From: Nymphaea colorata
Lineage: Eukaryota; Streptophyta; Magnoliopsida; Nymphaeales; Nymphaeaceae
Direction: 5' to 3'
Assembly (NCBI RefSeq): GCF_008831285.2
Contig: NC_045141.1
Coordinates: 7,801,353 to 7,865,352 of the forward strand
DNA length: 64,000 bases
Shown here: in pieces, positions 22,468 to 35,007 of the stretch
How the letters are laid out: each line of letters starts with the position of its first letter
Position numbering within the stretch: the first letter of the stretch is position 1
Notes under the pieces: generated by a model
Databases searched by the model: none
Seen by the model: only the letters and a program-made list of their open reading frames with translations
What the model was told of the DNA's origin: nothing
Position numbers and translations under genes: made by a program

Positions 22468-24642
22468 AAAGTGGATGTTCACCTTGTAAGAAGAAAAATT
22501 GAAGATGGATTTGATTCGATAGAAGATAAGTTGCACAGATGATAAATTAAAGAAAATGATGAATTTTGATTGCATAATGCAAGAAAAATGAGGTTGAAAA
22601 AACTTGACAATATTTGACTTGGTTGACTTCATTGCCTGGATTAGACATAATGGTCTAGAACATAAGGATGGATGGGCGGACAGCATTCCACCATTTTACA
22701 TATTCAATACCCATGCCTGGGCCAATGATATACAAGTGGGCAAATGATTCCACCGTTGTTAGGTACGAGTGTATATTCTCGATCACTCTTTGATATTTAG
22801 TTCACGCTTCACGATGGCTCCCTCTGATGCAATTGGATATGCTTTTCTTTGACAATGTGAGAATTTATTGATGCAATGTTCTAGATGGTAATCAACTATG
22901 AAAAATGGTCCCAGCAGAAGGCTTCCTCTAACCAGATTGCAGGTGTATTTTGATTTGATGACTTCTTGGTCAAAGAAGACCCAAATGATGGTAGAATCGT
23001 CCACTTCTTCTCTTTGTGCGGCAGTGCTCCATAGTGGATAACCAACCATGGATGTTTTAAAAATGACATGATTTTGGACCCACATGCTTGTAGAACTATG
23101 ATTCTAATGTGGAGACACATCCTTTTATTCAGTCTATATTCTCAAATGAAAATTTGGTTAAAGAGATGTCAATGCTGCCATTGCTATGGATAAATAATGG
23201 ATTTTTGCATGCCCTCATTTTCTGAAGAGGTGAGCTGTGCGAAAATCCATTATGTGTTCTTCATTGTTGAAGAATATGAGACCCACAATATAAGTTACCA
23301 TGGAATTCTTGCATTTGTCTATGACACTTCTAGAGAGTGAAGTAGGATTGACATATTCGAAACATGCTTCACCAAGTTCTTTTAATCGAAGGTATTGATG
23401 TCATTCTTTTTCCTTCAAATGACCAACTTTCTTTCCTTGTGAGTTTGTGAAGCATTTCTAGAGTTTTGATTTGACCTTGATTGACAAGGAATTAGACTTC
23501 AATTGGTCCTCTTGGGTCCCCTTCTGGCTCGAGTAAACCCATGTTGTTGGAAAATTCATCTAGGATAATTGTCATTTCTCCCCATAAAAACCAAAATATG
23601 TTGGTCCTTAGCGACTGCATGGATTAGAATGCCGATGATGGGCTGCATTATTGGCTGCTTCTTCGAGAACAAAATCTTATAAGAGATCTGAGAACATACA
23701 TTGGAAGGTTGGATACCATGAAAGAAACCACTCAGGTAGGTAGACATCACTTGGGATGACATGAAGTCCAGATCGACCTTGACATGACTCGTATAGGATA
23801 TGATCATACGGAAAAATGCTTCCTGAGTCATTCTAGACAAGTGAAAGTATTAGATATTGACATAAATTGACTCAATAGAGACTCGAGAAGAATTTGACAT
23901 TGGGTTTGGACATGGACTTGGGCTTAAATATAAGGTAGGAAATTTCATCTCATACATCCAAGCAAACAGTTGAAGAAAAATCAAACCATGCCTTTTTTTT
24001 TTATCTTTTGCCTATATGCACCATTTTAAAAATTTGTCTTGGAACCTATGGGGAATAAATGGGCTGATTGATCCCGATTTATCTAAAATTTTAATTATGC
24101 CTATATACCAAGTCTATGGTACTGGCATAGACTCCTCCAAGGGTTTTCTATATTTGCGCTTTCCAATTCTCCTTGTTCACCAATCGATATGCCAGGATTA
24201 TTGTTTGTGTTAGTACTAATGAGGGGATTTCTCAGTCCAATTGGGTAGTCCAGTTGTAAAGCCTGGGAACATGGTGACCAAGACATGATACAGGTAAGGA
24301 TTGTTTTTTTTTCCAAAATTCATGAGATGCACAATAGATGGATCTATTGCATACATTCCTAAGAGGTATATTAGAAAATTTGACGGCATACCTGAGTTCC
24401 ATACAACTTTTAAATTGAGGAAGGGTATAATAATTTATAGAACTAAATGGAACATGAAATATCCTCAATTAGTCGTAGATGCATACAAATATGATGCTAG
24501 TAGGTATGGCCATGAAAGGTTTCATGGAATTGATATCTAGCATTGTGAAACTGACTTGTATATGATCTAAGAAATCCTTAGACGAATGATGACATGCCCC
24601 ATCATGGTCATCATCTATTCGTATCCCTCCCCATTTTCAAGG
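22468..24642 (-). other. Long leader of the gypsy element, possible extra ORF remnants
   Basis: About 2.2 kb lie between the 5' LTR and gag. Minus-strand open pieces at 22783-23085 and 23556-23840 (containing STYLSGFFHGIQPSNVC) are in the sense direction. Ogre-type elements are known to carry an additional ORF of unknown function upstream of gag, and these could be its remains. I recognise no domain, and no tRNA primer-binding site is obvious next to the LTR. Confidence 0.4.
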
Positions 24643-27600
24643 GCATCGATGTGAAAACCAGCAAGAATTTCAAAATGGAGTTTGAGGGAAAATTTCAAGA
24701 GAAATGGATCTGCCCATCAGTACGAGGTGCAACCATTCCTGCCACCTTTAACAAGGGTAATCAGACCAAGGACTAAGCATTTTTAATATTGTATACAAGT
24801 CATTTGATGTAATCCTATATACTTGTGCATAGAGGGTTGAAATTAAAATTGAAAATTCATTTGAATTTGGTTTTGAACAAGAAATTTCTAAGCTTGTTTT
24901 AGGCGAACTGGAATGGAATTTTGGACAAGTTGTTTGGAAAATTAACTTGTTTACAAAAGTTATTTGAAAATTCAATTTGCCTTTAGAAATTTAGGCAAAA
25001 TTAAAAAATCTCCAAAATAGAAGTCCATTATTTTGGTTACAAATGTGCCATTTGAATTTGATTTCAAAATTTGGCAAATTGATTTAGGTTGTGATTTTGA
25101 CCCAAGATTTTGGATATTTTCTTGATAATTTGAAAATTTAGATTGGAAAGTTTGTTAGATAACTGGGAATTTGGCTTGGAAAATTAGAGATTTTGGTTAT
25201 TGAGAACTTGTTTCTTGTTGTAAATTCAAGATCATCTCATGGTTTTGGGTTGAAATTGAGATCAACTTGTCATCAAATTTTTAAGAAAAATGGCAAAGTC
25301 GACTTCACAAATGGACCAAATTTTAAACAAAGTGGCTAAACTTTCTTAGCAAATGATTGATTTTGAATTCTCTTTTTGACAAATCATATAATTAGGTTTG
25401 AGAGATTTGGACTTGATTCCAAATGAGTTCTCTTTTTGGAGAAGAGTTTGGAGCAAGTAAAACTCACTCTTTTGTTTAAGATTCCAAAATGTTAGAAAAC
25501 CTGTTGTTTTCAAACATATTTTGGCCAAATTAGGATATGAGGCAATTTATATTTCATTTTGAAGCTAAGTGAAATTTTCAAGTTCTCATCGTAAATAAGA
25601 CTTGGTCACTTTTTCCAACTTGAAATGGAGTCATTTAATCCTTAGAGTAGGTGTGTGTGGTGCAATTGATTTTGGTCAATGTTGATGCATGAAAGTAAAA
25701 GAGAAACTATATGAGATACTCATTCTTCTATCTCTCATAATCTCTCAACGTTCACTGAATATAAACATTCATTATGTAATTTATAGACACAAACATTGAT
25801 TTTTAATTGAAATGTAGGAGTTTCTCTACATATGCTTAACATTTTTATTAAGCACAAGAGTTAGAGATGCAGTTTACAAGCTTGAGACTTGAATTAAAAT
25901 CTCAAAATAATGAAAAAATATGTAAATGAAGTTAAAATCAATATTCAAAATGTATAGGAGACGTGGATAACACTCACGTTTGTCTCAAAATAGCGATAAA
26001 ATCAAGTTTTATATTGATTTATATAGCTGAAAATTTGAAATGACAATTCTAAGAAAGTTTGTTTCCTAGAGAATGACGGCAAGTCATTGAAGATTGCTTA
26101 ACATTTCATGAGTTAAACATCTCAATCAGCAAAAGGAATGTTTCTCTTGAGAACATGCTTCCATTCATGTTGGGTATTAAACATGAAGTTTTTAGAAAAT
26201 CTTTCAAAAACAAATTAGGTTTTAGATTTTAGGGTAACAGACTCGTCCATTCCTTATGCAATATCAGCATTTTTAATATTCTCTTTTGGGAGAAATGAAT
26301 ATTAGAATTTGAATATAATTTTGGAGCGTTTTGTGATGTTGATTAATCCCATGTAAGATATAGAAATATATCTATGAAACAAATGTCTCTTAAAATATTT
26401 CTTAGGGTGCTGGATTGAATGAGATTAGAACATGCTCTTATTCCATGGAAGATGGCCACTTTGTAGCAAAAAATTCACATTTTCAGAGCTTAAACTTTAG
26501 AGTTTTAATCTAAACTTTATGGAAGTATGATCTGATCATAGCAATATATATGCATTTCACACATGTATTGCTGGAATTGATATAGTTTTAATATGAAATA
26601 TTGAGTGATCTTGTAGTTTTAAACTACACAGATTAAAATGAAGATCTCATTCTTTAAAATCAGTTTGAAATTTTTTTCCAACATAACCTTAAAAGAGAAA
26701 AATGATTTTGAATAAGAGGTTATATGCACATACATATTATAATATATATACGTACATGCCTTGCCTCTCAAAATGAGATATTTGACAAGGGACCATTTAG
26801 CATATAAACCATGGTGATTCATAGCTGGATTCTTTTACGTAGGAAGATAGAAAACTAGTTTCCAATCTCCTTTACCACCTTTAATCAACTAAATCAAGAA
26901 TGCTTAAATCAAAATGGCTCAAAATGAAAGAAAACAAGAGAGTACTCAAGTTTGTTTGTCTATAATTTCACCATGCAAGGGTGAATCATGTTCATAAGAA
27001 TGTGTCTATTCCTAATAGACATTTAAATTACATGTATTGTAGAAAATAAAGATCACTCTCTCACCGTGGGATTCACTCATGGTGGGGAGTTGAAAATGGT
27101 GTAGGCTAGCTATTTTGAAAGGGGCGTGGCCATAGGGCCCTTTTCAAAGCTTGATTCATGGGTTCTGTTTTTAGGAAAACTGATTTATGCATGCATCGTG
27201 CATTAAAATGTATATTTGTTCATAGCTCTCCCTGGCTGGACATCAATCCCCAACTATAAATAAGAATAAAAATGAAACCCTCCCATGGATAAAATAAATA
27301 GCAAGAAGCAATAACAGATGGAGAACAAGCTAGAATCACCTACCTTGTGGTCGGCATTGGTGCATGAGGCTTCTGCTTGCTTGTTCTTTAGATCAAGCAA
27401 TCCTAAACAAGAATCGAAGCTTGGATTCAAGCTTAGTAAAACTAAAAGAAGGGAGTCTTCTTGCTGGAAATTACTAGAATAAAGATGGATTTCCTTGTAC
27501 TAGAAATCCTAAGCAAGAGTCCAATAAAGTACCCTAGCTTAGCAAACCTAAAATGAAGGAATGGGTGGGAGAGAGGGCGGTTGGACGATGGCAGCTTCTC

Positions 27601-28981
27601 TTATTGGCTTCTTCTTCTTCCTCTTGGCTGCACCTATGGAGAAGAGAGAGACAAGATATGACAATGAAACATATGTCCTCCCCTCTTGGCCTCAAGGGGG
27701 GTTTATATAGAGATGAAAATTCAATGAGGAAGGAGAGGTGGTGGCTGCACCAACCTCCTTAACTCCCCCTTGGAAGACGCCCAAGGCTTGGGAAATTTGT
27801 CCCTCTTTGACCTGGTAGGATAGGATAGGTCCAGCTAGGTGCCAATCTGGAATTAAAATTTATGTACAGTTTAGAAGATGGGCTGGTGTGGCTACCACCT
27901 CAACCAGCCTGTAATTCAACCAATGGATAAGAGAAACTTGATTTCTCATTGGTCTAATCCATGATACATGGATGGATGATTTGACAAAGAGAATTAAATA
28001 AGCTTTAATCCACTTTAAATGACTCCAACAAGCACACCTAGCACACATGCATGAGCTGGGTGCACTTGGCTAGGTCTGGTCAACTGTAGTTTAGACCTAG
28101 TTAAGTCTAACTTGGGTCCTAGTTTGACCAAAAAAGCTTGACAAAAATACCGTTGACTCAGGTTTTATTTTTTGAAGTTGAACTTGCTAGGTTTGAACCT
28201 AATGACTAAGCTTTAAATATTATTAAATTGTGAATTCAGTTTTGACAATTTAATTGAATTTGTAAAGACTTTGAAAATCATATTAAATTTTATTTTATAG
28301 GGCATTTTTATCCATAATTCAATTGAAAATGGATTTAATTGAATCAAACTTCAATTTGTAATATTGATTGTCAACTTGGTATTTGATTTGTGCATTTGAC
28401 AAATTCAAATCTGTATTTTACTTTCATAGAACCGTAATTTGGGTTTTACAAAATCAATTTGATCAAGAAAGGACAAAGTTATTTGAATTTGGTCAAATTT
28501 GACCAATTGACCAAAGTCAAAGCTCATTTTGTGAGCTGTTGGTGGCTTACTTGAGTTAATTTGATGAGTTTGAGCTAAGGAAGCACCTAATTATGTTTCC
28601 AGTGCGCTCAATTTCGAATTGTACTTCTACTAGGTTCAGTCAAAGTAGATTGGATCTATCAAGGTCTATCTCTATCCAGTAGTTTGATCGTTGGATTGAG
28701 CTAGCCATTTGACAGGGTTTTGACTAAGTTGAGCTCATTGACTGAGCTCAGTTGAAGTTGGCACCACATATTGGTGCACCAAGGTCAAACTTACTTGGAT
28801 TAAGTAGGTTAGGTGAACCTATCATGGCTTCCTTGAAACTGAGCCCCTCTCCATAATTAGTGAGTTCATTTTTAATTAATGGAGAGAGAAAGAGATAGAT
28901 TTCTCCTATTTCTCATGAAATCTAATCATAATCACATGATTAAGACTAATTTCTGTATTAGAATAGATATTTTGAAAAGAA
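24643..28981 (-). repeat. 5' LTR of the giant gypsy element, truncated
   Basis: It aligns with 10566-14905 along about 4.3 kb; for example, both copies contain GGTGCAATTGATTTTGGT and the purine-rich block near 27560-27650. Similarity stops at 28981 after ATATTTTGAAAA, where unrelated DNA begins, so about 0.4 kb of the outer end (U3 start) is missing. The left edge (about 24643) is inferred from alignment. Confidence 0.82.
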
Positions 28982-29544
28982 TAAGCAACAATAGACCCAA
29001 GATGACTTCTTGCAATAATGTTACAAGGTTACCAACTTCTTGAGGTGGGAGGTCATTTCGGTTGAAATCTGTGGTTGCATCATTCACTATGACTGCACTT
29101 GTAATTGAACATCATATGTTGAGTGTGTGTTTGTGTACATTAGTTCAATAGCATTGCACTATTTCATAAGTGCAGACAAAACATTATCTGCTTGTTGTTT
29201 TAGCAGCAACCTAACTGACATTCTTGAAATGTATACATGACACTGGTATATTTTGCACCTAATCATCGTTATAATTTATCTTGTCACCATGTAAGTTTGA
29301 TGGATTTTATGGTTTTGTGAACTGGCTTTTTTTTTTGTTTAGATCAACCAATAGCATGAGCTAATGTTTGTGGGAAATGGTATTTTATCTATAACTCTAC
29401 TTGCGCATTTTTTGGGGTTCTGTTAAATAATATTGAATTAGAACATTATGAAGGTTCCAAGAACTTCCATGGTTCTACATAGAAAATGCTAAAACTTTGT
29501 AAATCAAATTATGCTCTACTCCACATATACTGCACACATATTCT

Positions 29545-29960
29545 CTTCTAGGTAAGTTGCAAATGATTTGGATCCAGTTGTTAAAAGTGAAGCCCTACAT
29601 GAAATTTAGAAATGTGAGCATGTTCTCTATGATATGAAAAACTATCAAGCACTTAAAAAGATTTCCATAATATGTGTGAGGGTGTCTGTGTGTGTGTGTA
29701 CGAAAGGTAGAGAATTTTTAGTTTATTCACCAAAAGGAGTTCAAATCGAGAAAGCAAGTTCTTCTTTATCTAAATTCAAAAACTCATAAAACAATCCTTT
29801 CAATTGTGCAGGTATCCCTAAAGGATGGATCCCTTGAATAGTCTCTTCTGAGAGGCTGAAAAGTTTTGGTTCCAATTCAAGCACTGATGAAGTAGGCACT
29901 CAAAGACAACAAAGGTTGCAGCTTGAGCATGGGCTGCTGGGCAACACTGCACCAAACTAG
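29545..29960 (+). pseudogene. Fragment of an unidentified spliced gene
   Basis: Two exon-like pieces share no similarity with the surrounding transposons. Near 29550-29660 a frame reads ANDLDPVVKSEALHEI, stop, KCEHVLYDMKNYQALKK. After a typical acceptor (TTGTGCAG, ending 29811), 29812-29960 reads (G)IPKGWIP, stop, IVSSERLKSFGSNSS and on to LLGNTAPN with a TAG at 29958-29960, as in a terminal exon. Each piece has one in-frame stop and the donor of the first is not visible, so this looks like a dead copy or an exchanged fragment. The family was not recognised. Confidence 0.4.
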
Positions 29961-31510
29961 GCCATCTTGGTGTTGTGTTTAGAAAACTTATATGTTTGAA
30001 ACAAATATGTGGTTGTCATCATCCATTTTCAAGCAAGGATTCCACTAGGTTTTAAATAGAGTGTGTTTTGCTCTTGCATCTATTAAATGTCAGTCTGCTC
30101 ATAACAACAGACATCGTGAAGCAAAGATTATCGATGTACATGAAAATTTTAGTTTTCTACTAGAATCAAATTTATATAATTGGTTATGATTTTCATGACT
30201 TGTAGGTAAAAGTTACAAAAGTGTTTTAAAAATAATCTCTCTAATCAATCCTAATTGTTGGTTTGTGCCTTTTCCTGGTGTCAGCTAAAACCAGGTTTGG
30301 GGGTCACTGTCCACTCTAACAGCGAGATCTACTAGTCATAAGTGAAGGGTTTGAGGAATTCAAGAACTGCACTAATTTATGTTGGTTTGCTTCCAAGGAA
30401 TCCAAACTATGTAATATAGCTAAAGAATACTACATTGATCCATACTATATTACAACTGAAGTGTTTGTATATTCTCAAGTATAATTTGTAAGGTCATGCA
30501 CGTAATATTCATTATCTATTCTTAAAACCATTGAATCCTTGAATCAAAGGTTGCATATTATTCTATTAACAAAGTTGTAGAGTAGCTTCTATTTCCATTG
30601 TTGATGCCAACTTCCATATATTTTTTTCTTGACACCGAGTTTGTTCCATTTTCTCGAGAATGAGAAAATTTCACTTGCAATTGTTTTTTCTCAACAATAA
30701 TTTATCTACCACTAAATTTCATTTTTACAATTGTCCACTCTTATCAATCTCCATTATATTACATAGAAGGGTACAAATATAATTTAGTGATAGAGTTGCA
30801 ACATAAACTAGCTAACAAAAAATTAGTTTCTTATTTAATAGCTTTCATAAAATTAAAGTATAGCTTTTATGAAGAAAATCACAAAAAATAATTGTATAAT
30901 TTTTCTAAAAACGATATTCAAACAAGCAACACTAGCAAATAAAGCACTCTTGTTATCAAACAAAGGACATAGTGGACACATGGTCCATGCATTAAACAAA
31001 CATTGGATAGAACAGACAAAATAGATAGAACAATATTAGTCAACCTCAAACTCAAGGTTTTAGTAAACTATAGACTTAGTTATGGAATTAGAATTTCCAT
31101 ATTCTCAAAAATTCATGGATCTTCTTTATGGGAATGGAGCGATTCAAGAATTAAAGACACAAGTGTTATAAAAAACTATGTTGTAGTCCATGCATCTTTA
31201 AAATGGAAGAACTAACATCTTTGTTATGACCATGGATTGAAATCCTTAGATTTAAGATCGAAGGTAATCATGCCCTGCATAAAGGACATTATGTGCAGTA
31301 ACCTATATTTTGACATTCAATCTTAGTGCAGCTGCTACTTAAATGAAAAACAAAAGGATATTTTGCTTCACAAGATAACATAAGATGTGAAAAGGTTTCT
31401 CAAAATAACATTTGTATATTGGATGGGTCCTAAATTTGCCCATCTTTAGGGATTGGTTAACTTTTTTGAAGGCCCATTGTTACTATAGTTGGGTAGATCC
31501 CCAAGGTAAT
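29961..31510. other. Intergenic DNA
   Basis: AT-rich. A 70-codon frame at 31003-31215 has no recognisable domain. No repeat boundaries seen. Confidence 0.45.
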
Positions 31511-31957
31511 TGTTAGACATGTAACTTACAACTTTTTCAATTTCCTTTTTTTTTTTTTTTTTTTTTTTTTGCTGAGACACCTAGCTAGGTGAATAGACTG
31601 TTTGTTGCATAAGGCGAGTATCTTTGAACGGCAACTGGAAAAGTTGGCTTTTGTTAAAAAATAGTTAGTTGATAAATTGATCATGACACTAACCTAAACA
31701 TAAACCTTTAGGAAGAGATGGTATTGATTATGTGTTAGACATGTAACTTACAACCTTTTCAATTTCCTTTTTTTTTTTTTTTTTTTTTTTTTGCTGAGAC
31801 ACCTAGCTAGGTGAATAGACTGTTTGTTACATAAGGCGAGTATCTTTGAACGGCAACTGGAAAAGTTGGCTTTTGTTAAAAAATAGTTAGTTGATAAATT
31901 GACCATGACACTAACCTAAACATAAACCTTTAGGAAGAGATGGTATTGATTATGTGT
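31511..31957. repeat. Tandem duplication, 2 x about 222 bp
   Basis: Copy 1 starts TGTTAGACATGTAACTTAC at 31511 and copy 2 starts with the same bases at 31733. Each contains a long T run followed by GCTGAGACACCTAGCTAGG. I find only about three substitutions between them (for example TTGCATAAGG versus TTACATAAGG), so the duplication is recent or gene-converted. Confidence 0.92.
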
Positions 31958-32537
31958 CACCAAAAGAAAATGAAACTAAACAAATAGCCAGAAATAATCT
32001 TAATACTCCAAAAGAAACCACGGAAAGCCAAGGTAAAAAAGGACGAGAGCAAGCACATATCTTGGTTAACATGAAAAGTCTTGAAAGTGATGCCATAGGA
32101 GGAGACCCCACGGGAAGTTATATGTGACATTCAGGATGCAACATCCATGGATTCAGGTTGGGTCCATCTTGTACTATATCCCATTCATTGCCAATCAGAT
32201 TCAGGTTCAATTCAGACCTTATTTTTTAACCAAAATTTAAATGTGACTAGCATATGGCCAATCTAACATTTATATTTAATCAGGTCCTATCTTTATCAAG
32301 TGTCAATTGAACCCAAATTCATATTCCATTAAGCGCAAATCTGATTAATAGTGGGATTGGAAGTTTTTTATTTGGTCCAACTAAATGAATTAATTGAATT
32401 TAGACCTAGCTGATTCGCTACGTTCCTAGTTGTCTCAAAGGACTCCAACAACATCAAAAGGGGTATTTCACAAGTATGACTTTAAGATATTTAAAATTAA
32501 CATGAACATCACATCTATTATCAGTTTTTCATTAAAA
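31958..32537. other. Intergenic DNA with old repeat traces
   Basis: About 32130-32440 contains GGATTCAGGTTGGGTCCATC-type motifs resembling degraded non-autonomous elements. No gene. Confidence 0.35.
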
Positions 32538-32542
32538 TGTAG
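32538..32542. repeat. Target-site duplication TGTAG (left)
   Basis: TGTAG precedes the LTR start at 32543. The same five bases follow the LTR end at 37888 (37889-37893). Confidence 0.75.
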
Positions 32543-35007
32543 TGTTTGCATCCCCAAAAAATCTTTTGGGTTTTGGAGTGCTCCAAAAAAATGAGGTTTT
32601 ATTTTAAATGAGAGAAAAAAAAACTCGCTTGTTGGTACGAGGACTGACCATTCCCAGCGCCTTTAGCAAAGGTAACCAATTCAAGGGTTATGTTTATTCT
32701 TGATGCATTTCGTTTTGCTTTAAACATCATTTTATTCTAAATGGGGTGTAGTGTTTAAGAAAATGTTAAAGATTTGATATTTCTAGATTTTGAAAAAGTT
32801 TTGAAGAATCATGAGAGTAAAACATTTTGATTGAAGAAATTTTGAATTGAGAAATCTTTACAAATATCATGTAGAAACCTTTGAAGATAACTTTTTGAAG
32901 TCACTTTAATGTTATCTTTAGACTTTAAGTAGGTGCGAGATTTTGCTCTAATTTGGTTACTACCTAGTTAGAGCTCCATCTCATCTTGCTTAAGTTTATT
33001 TAGAGGTGTGTTTGTCATCATTTGTGATGTTAAGTGAATGTGGATGTATAAATGCATTGATTCTACATGGTTAGAAGCAAATCATTTGTTCCTACCATAA
33101 CATTCATTTAAAAGCATTCCTACCATCACATACATCTAAGTTTCTTGTTTTTATTTGTATAATTGTCATAAATATTTTTATGAAAAGAGAAAAGTTTTTT
33201 AGAATAGAATGAGGTTGTAGAGCATCAAGCATGATTCCAATATCAGGTCATTACTTGGTTTTTAGTCTTTGTGAAGTCAGCAAATGGAAAGTTAAAACCT
33301 TAGATTTAGAGAGAAAAATATTCAAACGAATGAAAAAGGAAAAATACTTTAATCCGAGAAGAATAGGAAAAAAGAGAGAAAGAGATTTTAAAATCATAAA
33401 GTAAAAGATTTTTAAAAAGAAAGAGAGGGAGGTATGTATACATATGTGTACATATGTAAATATATATATGCATATGTATATATACATGTATATGGAAGTT
33501 TGTGAAAAGAAAGTATTAACTCAAATGGTGAGGGAGTAGAAGATTTTAGAAAAAGAGAAAGATGGTCATCTGCACGTGTACGTATATAACATATATATAT
33601 GCATATGCTTTCATGAGAGTTGAAATCAAGAAATAACTGACTTCGATTTTTCTATGTAGGCCGGAGAGGAACTTATACTCATGTACGAGCCTATGCAAAG
33701 TCTCCAAGGCCTCATTATAGAGGGTATTTGCTTTTGAAAATCTTTTGAAAAACATGATTCCAAATATGAACATAAAGTCATAATTATTTCGTTTGGCTAC
33801 AAGGAATATATTTCACCATTGGGTATGAAAGAAAATTAAACAATGTAATAAAGCACTCAGGGGTTCCTAATCGGGTGATTAAAAGAGAAACTAAGTGTGA
33901 TATTGACATAAAGATGCAGCATATTTGTGATGGGTTTTTCTGGGTTGGACATTAATCCTCAAAAATCAACATAACAATGAAAAAGATCCCAATCTAAACA
34001 CTCATTCTCGCCATGCATTTGCTCATTAATTGGAAAAATTAATCTGCCACACATGGACATCATCTCAAGCACAAAAGATGAATAAAACAACATAACAAGC
34101 ATACTTTTGGGAGTAAATAAATTATTTCACCTTCTCATACTCTCGGTGGACTCAAGAGTAGCTCTCGACTTTGGATAGGAAGTCCTTAGAGCTTTCGGCC
34201 ATGTGGAGATAGCAAGGGAAAACAAAAAATGAAAACAAAATAAGGACTACATACCTCTAATATGTTCTCATGCTCCCTTGAAGAGTGGAACTTTGAGAAG
34301 AAGAAGAAGAAAAGAAGAGAGAAATAGAGAAGAAGAGTCAAATAAAACTCTAAATCTTTAAGTGAAGAAGCATTAGAAATTCTCCAAGAGTTAGCCCATG
34401 CCTAACAGGGAAGATTGTGGGGGTATTTATAGAGAGTTTTGGAGCCAAAACTAAAAATTTGAATTTGTTTGAATTTAACAAGATTTTCATGCAAATTTCA
34501 AGTATTTTTGCATAATTTTTTTATTTTTATTTTTAAAATAGACTTTGACTAAGTGAGATTGGCCATTAGCCCTGCAAACACCCCTTTGGGGTGTGGGAAG
34601 GGCTAACGCCCACCCAACAAGGATAAAACTGCCCTCCAAGGGGTGGTTTTAACTAAGAATGTGTGTGCATGCCCAGTCTCGGTGCACCAGGTGCAATAGG
34701 GGGGCAAAACCGCCCCCTTATTGTCTCGTATGGACCAACAAGGGGCAGATTTCACCTCCCTAGCCTCCTGGGGTCGTTCAAAGAATAAAAATAATAAAAA
34801 ATATATAAATTATATTTTAAATATATATTTAGAAGGGATAAAAATGGTTTTTGTTGCAAATAGAGCTGTCTTCGTTTTGAATGATTTCAGGCTCGTTTTA
34901 GATTGGGTTCAATTGGTCGCCGACACACGTTCTACGAAGTGTTTTAAGCTCAAAACACATTTTTGGTGTGAGGAAGAGACATAAAATGAAGGGAAGGTTT
35001 GTGTGTG
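32543..35007 (-). repeat. LTR, left copy (incomplete)
   Basis: It begins TGTTTGCATCCCCAAAAAA and runs about 2.46 kb, parallel to 35008-37305 (shared GGTACGAGG/CGTACGAGG, GATGCATTTCGTTTTG, GGCCGGAGAGGAACTT). It lacks the last 0.58 kb of the right copy, including the terminal CA. Compared with the giant element's LTRs it shares only the end motifs and the region around GTACGAGG, so it belongs to a related but different family. No coding capacity. Confidence 0.8.

Larger units (their letters stand above)
10566..28981 (-). mobile_element. Giant Ty3/gypsy retrotransposon, Tat/Ogre-type, decayed
   Basis: Two direct repeats over 4 kb long (10566-15314 and 24643-28981) enclose about 9.3 kb that, on the minus strand, reads gag, G-patch-like, protease, RT, RNase H, integrase, then a polypurine tract next to the lower LTR. 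This order, the very long LTRs and motifs such as GPINPLALNGH place it in the plant Tat lineage. The element runs from high to low coordinates, so 24643-28981 is its 5' LTR and 10566-15314 its 3' LTR. Frames are broken throughout. In one hand-aligned stretch of about 135 bases (near 11521 and 25645) I counted about 18 LTR differences, so the insertion is old. The outer end of the 5' LTR is missing, so no target-site duplication can be tested. Confidence 0.88.

Noticed and set aside
24016-24776. Plus-strand open frames of 60-79 codons
   Set aside because: They lie antisense to the leader and LTR of the giant gypsy element and have no motif.
10566-28981. Two independent solo LTRs rather than one element
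   Set aside because: The DNA between them carries a full gag-to-integrase series on the same strand, with a polypurine tract abutting the LTR.
31003-31215. 70-codon open frame
   Set aside because: AT-rich, no motif; I considered an organelle-derived insert but could not support it.
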